The notes: generated by a model from the sequence alone, not told the origin. Shown: positions 1-5,675, numbered from the stretch's first letter. The stretch: 7,631 nt of DNA from JBAXHO01 sp037138855 (GCA_037138855.1 JBAXHO010000078.1:1-7631); one strand, 5' to 3'. Made by a program: numbers and translations.

Positions 1-42
1 GATGTTGATATCTCAGAACAGCTGACATTACTGCATCCTTAA
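1..42 (+). CDS. 3' end of an unidentified upstream gene (partial)
   Basis: Frame 1 is open from the window edge to a TAA at 40-42 and reads DVDISEQLTLLHP before the stop. The other two plus frames hit stops within the first 24 bases. Thirteen residues are too few to recognise a family. If real, its stop lies 43 bases before the ATG of the next plus-strand gene, so the two could be co-transcribed. A chance open frame this short is quite possible. Confidence 0.35.
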   Translation, partial: DVDISEQLTLLHP

Positions 43-85
43 CGCGACACTAGTGTATCAGCATATATTTATTAACTATAAATCT

Positions 86-1237
86 ATGGGAATTGAAAAT
101 GGCAAACCACCAGAAGCTCGAAGAGGAGGGCTTAAAGGATTTTTGGGTAGAATTACACATTCAGCTCCCCAACCAACTAATACAACCGAACCGATAATTC
201 CAAATCCTGATCAAACACAACCTAAAACAATACTCGAAGCTCTTGCAGTATTACCAGAAGCTATACCATCCGTAGCTGGTGGAATCTCGCCAGATGATAC
301 TACTACACCTGTAGAAGTAGTCCCCATTAAAACCGGTGAAGGAGATCCAAATTTTGTTCGAGCTGGGTTAGCTGCTGTTGTAAGATTAGCTGACAAAGAG
401 GTAGTCCAGCCATATTTAGATAGAATTGCTGCGCTTCCAGTTGATAATCAGGAGCGAATGAAATTAATAACGATATTAGCTACACAGGTCGGACAAGAAA
501 GATTTCAGCTATATCCTGAATTTGCAAATAAAATACTAAGTGGTAGGCCAATCCAGGACTTACGAGTTGATGCAGTATTAACTGGAGGTAAAGTAACCCC
601 TATTGATACCGGAACCAAGTATATGTTAGATGGAAAAGGTAATGCTCAATCCCCTGATGGTAATACTTTCAGAAGTGTATTTGTTAAATCTGGTACAATC
701 CCTTTAGATCCTAATGTTACACTTAATGCTCAATTAGCAGGACCTTCAGTAGCTCAATATCTTGATGCTCAATTAGGTTCACGTCAATCTAAAGAATGGC
801 AACCATTTTTTAATGCAAATAATGTTCCAGGATTGCCTGATGATCCACGCTTTTATAGAACTGTTGATCCTAGATTATATTTAAGCGTTCCTGTAGCTAG
901 TCTCCCCGAAGTAGGTCCAGAAGTCCTCGAAACATTTGTTCAAAATAATCAACATCGTGTTTTAAATAGACAACCTGGAGACCCATGGGTAATTGATCTA
1001 AGTAGGCCAGACAGACCCGAAGAAATTTATAAAGATTCATCTCAAACACTAAAAGATCAACACGCCGTTCAAAAAGCCAATTATCAAACTGCAATAGGTG
1101 TAACTACTAGTGCTAGACTTGAAATTCCGGTGGATGAATCTGCAAATCCACTGTTAGATCGAGCAAAAATAGTAATGAATCTACCATGGACTGTTGGAGC
1201 ATTAGTGGATAGAGCTGGACAAAGTTTGTTGCAATAA
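86..1237 (+). CDS. Hypothetical hydrophilic protein, 383 aa
   Basis: I do not recognise this protein. The frame extends upstream to a GTG at 53 (394 aa), but ATG at 86 gives a more natural start (MGIENGKPPEARRGG). Neither start has a clear ribosome binding site. From the ATG, about the first 75 residues are proline-, threonine- and glycine-rich and look disordered. A charged helical stretch follows (LDRIAALPVDNQERMKL), then a Pro/Asp-rich mixed region with segments such as PIDTGTKYMLDGKG and PGLPDDPRFYRTVDPRLYL. There is no signal peptide, no membrane segment and no Cys-rich or nucleotide-binding motif, so it is probably a soluble cytoplasmic protein. Codon use looks like that of its neighbours. 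The gene ends at a strong bidirectional terminator. That it is a real gene is nearly certain from its length and composition; its function is unknown. Confidence 0.85.
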   Translation: MGIENGKPPEARRGGLKGFLGRITHSAPQPTNTTEPIIPNPDQTQPKTILEALAVLPEAIPSVAGGISPDDTTTPVEVVPIKTGEGDPNFVRAGLAAVVRLADKEVVQPYLDRIAALPVDNQERMKLITILATQVGQERFQLYPEFANKILSGRPIQDLRVDAVLTGGKVTPIDTGTKYMLDGKGNAQSPDGNTFRSVFVKSGTIPLDPNVTLNAQLAGPSVAQYLDAQLGSRQSKEWQPFFNANNVPGLPDDPRFYRTVDPRLYLSVPVASLPEVGPEVLETFVQNNQHRVLNRQPGDPWVIDLSRPDRPEEIYKDSSQTLKDQHAVQKANYQTAIGVTTSARLEIPVDESANPLLDRAKIVMNLPWTVGALVDRAGQSLLQ

Positions 1238-1302
1238 AATCAGAATAAGTTGATTTTGATTAATTTATAGAAGATACTAAAACAAAATCTACTATCTAAC
1301 AA

Positions 1303-1338
1303 AAAAGCCGGATGAAATTTTAATCTCACCCGGCTTTT
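1303..1338. terminator. Bidirectional intrinsic terminator
   Basis: AAAAGCCGG (1303-1311) is perfectly complementary to CCGGCTTTT (1330-1338), with further TGA/TCA pairing inside the loop. The stem is flanked by A-runs on the left and T-runs on the right, so RNA from either strand would end in a U-tract. It lies between two convergent genes (stops near 1237 on plus and 1382 on minus) and probably serves both. Confidence 0.9.
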
Positions 1339-1346
1339 AAATTTTC

Positions 1347-1374
1347 AGCTACAAGCTACTAGCTACCAGCTACT
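1347..1374 (-). repeat. Tandem heptamer array, 4 x NGTAGCT
   Basis: On the minus strand the sequence reads AGTAGCT-GGTAGCT-AGTAGCT-TGTAGCT, four contiguous 7-bp units that differ only in the first base. The array starts 7 bases after the stop codon of the zinc-ribbon gene and ends just before the shared terminator, so it would be transcribed in that gene's 3' untranslated region. Its core GTAG and its period match the array at the end of serS. Confidence 0.85.
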
Positions 1375-1381
1375 TTCTTTT

Positions 1382-2125
1382 TTATTTCTTCTTCGCAGCT
1401 ACCTTTTTCACTGCAGTTTTCTTTACAACTGCCTTCTTAGCTACTGCTTTCTTCTTGACTGGAGCTTTTACTTCTGACTTTACAGCTGCTACTTTTTTGA
1501 CTGGAGTCTTTTTTACTTCAGCTTTTTTAGCAACTGGAGTTTTCTTGCTTTCAGCAACTGCTTTTACAGCAATAGGTGTTTTAGTTCCTTTGGGTTGTAA
1601 AAGATTGAAGATTTTGTCTAATTTCTGATTTAAAAATTGGAATTGTTCTAATAATTGTGAATTATTATTGCCATTGCTTGAACCATTACCACGACTGTTG
1701 CGGCCTTCGTTATTCTTGCTGAAACAATCGCTGCAGAAAACTGGTTTACCGCTAGTTGGTTTAAAAGGAACTTCACATTTTTTACCACATTCATCGCAAA
1801 CTGCGCTGAACATTTCTTTTTCTTCGAAGTTACGGTTGAAACCACGATCATCGTTTCTTTGAGGACGATCTTCTTCTACTTTGCGGTATTTGAAACAATC
1901 GCTACAGTAAATTGGTTTATCACCGGTTGGGCGAAAAGGTACTTCACAATCCTTACCACATTCATCACAAACTGCCTGGTGCATAGCTGGGCGTTCGCCA
2001 TCGCGTCTGCCAAAACTACTGCCACCACGAGAATTATTACCACGGTAGCCACCGCCGCCGCCACCACCACCGAATCGTCTATTACCACCGCCACTAAAAC
2101 GGCTACCTTGATTAAAATTTCCCAT
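1382..2125 (-). CDS. Two-zinc-ribbon protein with RGG-type N-terminus and lysine-rich tail
   Basis: 247 residues in three zones. Residues 1-45 are Gly/Arg/Asn-rich with RGG-like pieces and a run of glycines. Two near-identical zinc ribbons follow, with C53-x2-C56 (plus C60) and C74-x2-C77, then C110-x2-C113 (plus C117) and C131-x2-C134; each has the core CDECGK-CEVPF-P-KP-CSDCF. A short amphipathic helix (about 157-177, QLLEQFQFLNQKLDKIFNLL) may form a coiled coil. From about 180 the protein is a Lys/Ala/Val/Pro-rich tail with KKTPV/VAKK repeats, like histone H1-type tails. Ribbons of this kind are common in Patescibacteria but their function is not established. The basic tail and RGG region suggest RNA or DNA binding; that is inference. 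The gene has its own promoter upstream and the bidirectional terminator downstream. ATG at 2125 is the only sensible start. Confidence 0.92.
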   Translation of the reverse strand: MGNFNQGSRFSGGGNRRFGGGGGGGGYRGNNSRGGSSFGRRDGERPAMHQAVCDECGKDCEVPFRPTGDKPIYCSDCFKYRKVEEDRPQRNDDRGFNRNFEEKEMFSAVCDECGKKCEVPFKPTSGKPVFCSDCFSKNNEGRNSRGNGSSNGNNNSQLLEQFQFLNQKLDKIFNLLQPKGTKTPIAVKAVAESKKTPVAKKAEVKKTPVKKVAAVKSEVKAPVKKKAVAKKAVVKKTAVKKVAAKKK

Positions 2126-2160
2126 AAAGTTATTGCTAAAATAGAGTTAAGTTAGTTCTG

Positions 2161-2189
2161 AGTATATGTCATTAAGGCTGGAATAGCAA
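2161..2189 (-). promoter_or_regulatory. Sigma70-like promoter for the zinc-ribbon gene
   Basis: On the minus strand TTGCTA (2189-2184) and TATACT (2166-2161) are separated by 17 bases. The -10 matches 5 of 6 consensus bases and the -35 matches 4 of 6. Transcription would start near 2154, giving a leader of about 29 bases before the ATG at 2125. Confidence 0.6.
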
Positions 2190-2211
2190 AAGGAAAAAGG
2201 GGAAAACGGTG

Positions 2212-2246
2212 AAAAACGAATGACGAAGATCGAATATCGGGTGATG
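2212..2246. repeat. Degenerate tandem heptamer array, AANNNCG type, 5 units
   Basis: Contiguous plus-strand 7-mers AAAAACG, AATGACG, AAGATCG, AATATCG and the weaker GGTGATG follow one another without gaps. The first four share AA at positions 1-2 and CG at positions 6-7. The array lies in the gap between the transporter gene and the zinc-ribbon gene, just upstream of the latter's promoter. It resembles the TTCGANA array near 7051 on the opposite strand. Confidence 0.6.
2228..2245 (+). repeat. 18-bp dispersed repeat, copy 1
   Basis: GATCGAATATCGGGTGAT matches 15 of 18 bases of 3182-3199 in the same orientation. It overlaps the last units of the heptamer array. Confidence 0.45.
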
Positions 2247-2253
2247 TATGAAT

Positions 2254-2287
2254 TGTGTAGGGAATAAAAATTTTTGTTCCCTACACA
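2254..2287. terminator. Long perfect hairpin after the transporter gene
   Basis: TGTGTAGGGAA (2254-2264) pairs perfectly with TTCCCTACACA (2277-2287). The 12-base centre holds AAAAATTTTT, which can extend the stem. It begins 11 bases beyond the stop of the minus-strand EamA gene, so it may end or protect that transcript. No U-run follows it on the minus strand, so it is not a textbook intrinsic terminator; a processing or stabilising hairpin, or a small mobile repeat, is also possible. Confidence 0.5.
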
Positions 2288-2297
2288 TATATTTGTT

Positions 2298-3173
2298 TTA
2301 CCCAAAATACGACAGCATCACTACCCCACCTACGATCAGTATGGCGGAAAGCCATTGTTGCACCGATAATTTCTCCTTGAGAATTGATCTGGCATAGAGA
2401 ATGGATACGAGCGGGGAGGCTGCTTTGATGGCTGAGACTAGACTGACGTTGAGATAATAAAATCCTAGATTCATACCTAATGTGCCGGCGACACAGGAAA
2501 TAATTGTGATTAAGTAAAGTGGTAGGTTATGCTTCACAATACTCCAGTCCTTTAACGGATTAATCTTTTGAAATGAAATATGGACTAAGATGCAGAGAAA
2601 AACGCTGCCTTCAAGGATTAAACTAAATAGATACGCCCCCAGTACGCTGGAAAATTTTCCAAAAAAGGCAAAAGTGATACCCCAGACGACCCCGGCAATG
2701 AGGCTTTGAGGAATTCCTTCCTGAAAATTTAACAATTTAATTTTTCTGATTTCTTGAAAATCTATGGAACTTAGAACTACTCCCATAAAAAGGATTAAGA
2801 TAGCTAAAATGCTTATGAGATGAAGCTTTTCACCAAAAATTAGCATTGCAATAAAAATTGTGATTAGGACATTGATGCTTGATAAAGGGACAACTACGCC
2901 CACTTTTCCTTTTTCAATTCCTTTGGTAAAGGCGTAAAGTCCAATATAGCTGATGGCAGAGACTATGGCGCCGATGATTATGGTCTTTGGATCAAATACG
3001 AGGCTTTTCCAGGTGAAAATGACAATAATTAAATTGACAGCAGTCACACCTAGTCCCCGATAAAAAAGATAAACCATTGGACTAGTTTTCTGGACAAAGG
3101 GTTTGGAAGTAGCATTTAAGAGCCCGTAGGCGATAAATGAAATGATTGGAAAAATTAGCGCAAAATTTATCAT
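2298..3173 (-). CDS. EamA/DMT-family membrane transporter
   Basis: An integral membrane protein of the drug/metabolite transporter superfamily. From the ATG at 3173 it is 291 residues, the usual length, with about ten hydrophobic helices arranged as two five-helix EamA repeats. Each repeat ends in the typical pattern: VPLSSINVLITIFIAMLIFGEKL in the first half and KAASPLVSILYARSILKEKLSVQQW in the second, the conserved P and E/K-E-K-L motifs at the end of each unit (segments shown are from the translated frame). The substrate cannot be deduced; relatives export amino acids, nucleotide sugars or drugs. The frame stays open to an ATG at 3263, adding 30 residues (MEEGINCISL...). I prefer 3173 because the first EamA helix begins directly after it and a good promoter (3198-3226) lies inside the extension. 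No Shine-Dalgarno sequence is visible at either start. Confidence 0.88.
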   Translation of the reverse strand: MINFALIFPIISFIAYGLLNATSKPFVQKTSPMVYLFYRGLGVTAVNLIIVIFTWKSLVFDPKTIIIGAIVSAISYIGLYAFTKGIEKGKVGVVVPLSSINVLITIFIAMLIFGEKLHLISILAILILFMGVVLSSIDFQEIRKIKLLNFQEGIPQSLIAGVVWGITFAFFGKFSSVLGAYLFSLILEGSVFLCILVHISFQKINPLKDWSIVKHNLPLYLITIISCVAGTLGMNLGFYYLNVSLVSAIKAASPLVSILYARSILKEKLSVQQWLSAILIVGGVVMLSYFG

Positions 3174-3181
3174 AATAATCT

Positions 3182-3199
3182 GGTCGGATATTGGGTGAT
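3182..3199 (+). repeat. 18-bp dispersed repeat, copy 2
   Basis: GGTCGGATATTGGGTGAT differs from 2228-2245 at three positions. It lies directly upstream of the preferred transporter start, overlapping the likely transcription start, and so behaves like intergenic rather than coding sequence. Confidence 0.45.
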
Positions 3200-3226
3200 T
3201 ATAAAGGATGTCTGCAAGAATGGAAA
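3198..3226 (-). promoter_or_regulatory. Sigma70-like promoter for the EamA transporter
   Basis: On the minus strand TTTCCA (3226-3221), a 17-base spacer and a perfect TATAAT (3203-3198) precede the ATG at 3173. Transcription would start near 3191, giving a leader of about 18 bases. The promoter lies downstream of the alternative ATG at 3263, so this transcript could only use the shorter start. Confidence 0.6.
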
Positions 3227-3257
3227 GTAATGGTAACGAAATGCAGTTTATTCCCTC

Positions 3258-3285
3258 TTCCATTTCTCATTTTTTTTGCTATAAT
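3258..3285 (+). promoter_or_regulatory. Likely promoter of dnaJ
   Basis: A perfect -10 TATAAT sits at 3280-3285. The best -35 candidate, TTCCAT at 3258-3263 with a 16-base spacer, is weak. The spacer is T-rich. Transcription would start near 3292, leaving a leader of about 30 bases. I see no CIRCE inverted repeat or sigma32-type promoter, so heat-shock control is not evident. Confidence 0.5.
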
Positions 3286-3321
3286 AATTTAGCAGTTAAA
3301 TTATTAGATTGCTAACTAAAG

Positions 3322-4440
3322 ATGGCAAAGCGTGATTATTATGAAGTATTAGGTATTCCTAAAGCAGCTACTAAACAGCAGCTTAAATCTGCCTATCGAA
3401 AATTGGCAAAGGAATTTCATCCAGATCGGAATAAAGCGAGTGACGCTGAAACTAAGTTTAAAGAGGTGCAGGAAGCTTATGACATTTTGAATGATGATCA
3501 AAAAAGAACAGCATATGATCAATATGGCCATGCTGGGACACAAGGCTTTGGAGGAGGATCAGGAGGTTATGGCGGTTTTCAGGACTTTGGATTTGATGCA
3601 GGCGGAATCGGTGATATTTTTGAACAGTTTTTTGGCGGGGGTTTCGGTGGATTTTCGGCTGGAAATAGTAGAAGAGCGGTGCGTGGTCAAGATATTGGTC
3701 TGAAATTAAATTTAAGTTTTGATGAAGCTGTTTTTGGTAGTGAGCAGGAATTGAAATATAATCGTAAGGTGGAATGCAAAAGTTGTGGTGGTACCGGAGC
3801 AAAAGCTGGCTCAGGAAATGTGACATGTAGTACTTGTGGTGGACAAGGAAGAGTAGCGCGAGTTCAACAAACATTTATTGGCAATATTCAAACTGTTACT
3901 ACATGCCCCGATTGTCATGGTACTGGGAAAATTATTAAAGATAAATGTATTGATTGTAATGCAAATGGGATTGTAGAAATTAAGGACACTTTCAAAATTA
4001 AGGTTCCTCATGGTATTCCGGATGATGTCACTTTAAAGTTTAGTGGTAGAGGACATGTAGGTAAACATGGTGGTAGTCACGGAGATCTGTATATTGAAGT
4101 TGAAGTAAGACAGCATGAGACATTGGAGAGGAGAGGCAATGATATTTATTCTGAAACAACTATTGATGCAGTAGATGCAGTACTAGGCACCACGGTCGAA
4201 ATCGATACTGTATACGGCAAAGACAAGTTAGAAATTCCTTCTGGTACTCAACCCGAAGCAGTTTTGAAAATGGCTGCAAAAGGTGGTCCTAAATTCAAAG
4301 GAAATGGAAATGGTGACCAATATGTGAAAATTTTTGTAGAAATTCCCAAAAAACTCTCTCGAGAACAGAGAGCACTATGGCAAGAATTGAGTGATAGCAA
4401 AGGTTCTGAAAAAAGCTTCATTAATAAGATTTTTAACTAA
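3322..4440 (+). CDS. dnaJ: Chaperone protein DnaJ (Hsp40)
   Basis: Co-chaperone that delivers unfolded clients to DnaK and stimulates its ATPase in the cytoplasm. All parts of a type I DnaJ are present in 372 residues, the normal length. The J domain occupies 1-70 with HPD at 33-35 and the canonical opening MAKRDYYEVLG. A Gly/Phe-rich linker runs from about 74 to 115. The zinc domain has four CxxC modules at C152/C155, C169/C172, C195/C198 and C209/C212. C-terminal substrate-binding domains follow, with LEIPSGTQ and KGNGNGDQ in the second. The first three zinc modules keep the CxxCxGxG form; the fourth reads CIDCNANG and lacks the first glycine but keeps both cysteines. grpE and dnaK are not next to it in this window, so it appears to be transcribed alone. 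There is no clear Shine-Dalgarno sequence. Confidence 0.97.
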   Translation: MAKRDYYEVLGIPKAATKQQLKSAYRKLAKEFHPDRNKASDAETKFKEVQEAYDILNDDQKRTAYDQYGHAGTQGFGGGSGGYGGFQDFGFDAGGIGDIFEQFFGGGFGGFSAGNSRRAVRGQDIGLKLNLSFDEAVFGSEQELKYNRKVECKSCGGTGAKAGSGNVTCSTCGGQGRVARVQQTFIGNIQTVTTCPDCHGTGKIIKDKCIDCNANGIVEIKDTFKIKVPHGIPDDVTLKFSGRGHVGKHGGSHGDLYIEVEVRQHETLERRGNDIYSETTIDAVDAVLGTTVEIDTVYGKDKLEIPSGTQPEAVLKMAAKGGPKFKGNGNGDQYVKIFVEIPKKLSREQRALWQELSDSKGSEKSFINKIFN

Positions 4441-4482
4441 TCTTCCAATTGTCTTATTCCCCAAGAACTTACAGTCCTTGTA

Positions 4483-4512
4483 TTGACAAAGAAAATTTTC
4501 TCTGTCTATAAT
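4483..4512 (+). promoter_or_regulatory. Consensus sigma70 promoter with internal palindrome
   Basis: TTGACA (4483-4488) and TATAAT (4507-4512) are both perfect consensus hexamers, with an 18-base spacer. Transcription would start near 4519, 32 bases before the ATG at 4551. An inverted repeat fills the spacer: GACAAAGAAAA (4485-4495) against TTTTCTCTGTC (4496-4506), with 10 of 11 positions complementary. It spans from within the -35 to the base before the -10, where a repressor would block polymerase. An operator is inferred, not shown; the palindrome might instead be a weak 3' hairpin for dnaJ. Confidence 0.85.
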
Positions 4513-4550
4513 AAACTTGTTCCACAATACAATTTTCTCGAAAAACTTTT

Positions 4551-5312
4551 ATGGTAAATATTCAAGATACTTGTTGTTTAGATATTAATTTTGATGATCA
4601 TGAACAAACTGTTCATTTTGGACAAGATGTATATCCTTCATATTCGTTTAAAGTACCATTAAGAAACATTATTCCCTCTCTTCTCAATAAGTCGATCATG
4701 TATCCTGAGATCGTTTATGAAGAATATAAACAGGTCTATAAAGAAGCAGATCGAAATTTTGTCAATCATGGATTTTCCTTTGATTTGCTTTTGATTCCAG
4801 CTGGCTTACTCGGAATTGAATTTATTAAGACTCATATTTTTTATGCTCCATTAGAAAATAAAAAGTTTAGTACTGTGGTAGAAGTACATTTCGGTATCCT
4901 TACGGTGATAATGCAAAAAAATAAACCAAGAGCTGAACTAGATTTCGATACTTGTGTAGAGGAGGGTTTGGTAGTTAAATTAAATCGTGGGGAAAAAGTG
5001 GCCATTCCCACCGGATATTATTATACATTCATCAATACTGAGGATCAGCCAGTACTTTTTGTGAGAATTTATAAAAACATTGGTACTTTAGATTATGCTT
5101 TTTTGAAAAAAGAAAATGGTTTGGCATATTATTGTATTCGGAAAAATGCCCGTCAGGAAATTGTGCATAATCCGCTATATCGAGAAATTCCTAAGATTCG
5201 AAAAATTCCGGCAAATTCCTATATTGATGAAGTCGGTATTAGTCGGGAATTATCTCTATATACACAGCTTATCACTCAAACTGAAGCTTTGGTTAATACG
5301 TTTTGGGAATAG
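4551..5312 (+). CDS. Cupin-fold homologue of archaeal-type glucose-6-phosphate isomerase
   Basis: 253 residues resembling, from memory, the cupin-type phosphoglucose isomerases of archaea (Pyrococcus type), which interconvert glucose-6-phosphate and fructose-6-phosphate using a bound metal. The match runs in order through VYEEY (55-59), the strand leading into KTH (93-95), VEVHFG (110-115), a PTGYYYTFIN segment (153-162), the GTLDYA turn (178-183) and IVHNPLY near 204-210, which aligns with the family's VxDNPRW ending. The family's metal ligands are a HxH pair, a Glu and a later His. Here H95 and E111 remain, the second His position is F97, and the later His is replaced by Y158. The protein may therefore be catalytically dead or altered. 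About 40 extra C-terminal residues (212-253) have no counterpart in the short archaeal enzymes. The gene is monocistronic, with a strong promoter that may be regulated. Confidence 0.72.
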   Translation: MVNIQDTCCLDINFDDHEQTVHFGQDVYPSYSFKVPLRNIIPSLLNKSIMYPEIVYEEYKQVYKEADRNFVNHGFSFDLLLIPAGLLGIEFIKTHIFYAPLENKKFSTVVEVHFGILTVIMQKNKPRAELDFDTCVEEGLVVKLNRGEKVAIPTGYYYTFINTEDQPVLFVRIYKNIGTLDYAFLKKENGLAYYCIRKNARQEIVHNPLYREIPKIRKIPANSYIDEVGISRELSLYTQLITQTEALVNTFWE

Positions 5313-5364
5313 ACAGGTCATATATTCCTCTTTTTTGAATATAGGATATCTACTAAAATATGGA

Positions 5365-5394
5365 TTGACTAAAGTTTTCTTTACCTGATAAGAT
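5365..5394 (+). promoter_or_regulatory. Promoter of the serS T-box leader
   Basis: TTGACT (5365-5370) and TAAGAT (5389-5394) are separated by 18 bases. A TG at 5386-5387 makes the -10 an extended one (TGATAAGAT). Transcription would start near 5401, immediately before the first leader helix, at 5408. Confidence 0.8.
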
Positions 5395-5400
5395 CAAAGC

Positions 5401-5675
5401 AAATTAAACATTTCTCAACAGCAAGGGTAAAGTCCACAAAATGTACGCGAACCACACTTTATGAGAATTACCCGGGAAATGTAAAGGTGAGCTCACCGAG
5501 TCTAAGTAATTAGACTATTCCATACAATAAGAAAACGGAATCCGCTGACCGCTGATCGGTGAACGGAGAAAGAAAAAGTGCTCGTGGCAATAGCTACGGG
5601 AAATAAGGTGGCACCGCCCTTGAGAGGACCCTTTTGTGAACTACTTACACGTAGTTTGCAGGAGGGTCTTTTTAT
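5401..5675 (+). promoter_or_regulatory. T-box riboswitch leader controlling serS
   Basis: A tRNA-sensing attenuator fills the gap before serS. The T-box core AAGGTGGCACCGCC (5605-5618) is diagnostic. The antiterminator forms from AAGG (5605-5608) with CCTT (5630-5633), and GCC (5616-5618) with GGAC (5626-5629, one bulged A). These enclose the seven-base bulge TGGCACC (5609-5615). TGGC in the bulge pairs with a GCCA acceptor end, which fits the discriminator G of tRNA-Ser. Upstream, a helix of ACATTTCTC (5408-5416) with GGGAAATGT (5474-5482), carrying GGGTAA (5425-5430) with TTACCC (5468-5473), looks like Stem I. Hairpins at 5486-5497, 5499-5516, 5541-5567 and 5581-5600 follow; the last abuts the antiterminator and is the likely Stem III. 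The rival terminator helix is listed separately. Uncharged tRNA-Ser should stabilise the antiterminator and turn serS on. The specifier codon is not resolved. Confidence 0.9.
5622..5673 (+). terminator. Attenuator terminator of the serS T-box
   Basis: One continuous helix pairs 5623-5644 with 5651-5672 around a TTACAC loop (5645-5650), including several G-U pairs. Its core is GACCCT (5627-5632) with AGGGTC (5663-5668), followed by TTTTT (5669-5673). The left arm reuses the CCTT and GGAC segments needed by the antiterminator, so the two structures exclude each other. AGGAGG at 5660-5665 lies in the right arm but is 28 bases from the ATG, too far to be the serS ribosome binding site. Confidence 0.88.

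Noticed and set aside
1859..2155. 98-codon plus-strand frame opposite the zinc-ribbon gene
   Set aside because: Its Thr/Ala/Ile-rich low-complexity translation is a shadow of the Gly/Arg- and Cys-rich codons on the other strand.
3458..3874. 138-codon minus-strand open frame inside dnaJ
   Set aside because: It is antisense to the strongly supported DnaJ glycine-rich and zinc regions. Its His/Leu/Tyr-rich translation is what the reverse complement of those codons produces.
5321..5343. TATATTC/GAATATA hairpin after the cupin gene as a terminator
   Set aside because: The stem is only seven A/T-rich pairs and the T-run lies in the loop instead of after the stem.
5116..5388. 90-codon plus-strand frame overlapping the cupin gene end and the serS promoter
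   Set aside because: Most of it is out of frame within the cupin gene, and the remainder covers the promoter of the T-box leader. The composition is not protein-like.
5425..5440. AAAGTCC as the start of an RNase P RNA
   Set aside because: The short match resembles the conserved 5' region of rnpB, but the other universal RNase P segments are missing and the T-box core explains the region.
5660..5665. AGGAGG as a ribosome binding site for serS
   Set aside because: It is 28 bases upstream of the ATG with no nearer start codon, and it is part of the right arm of the attenuator terminator.
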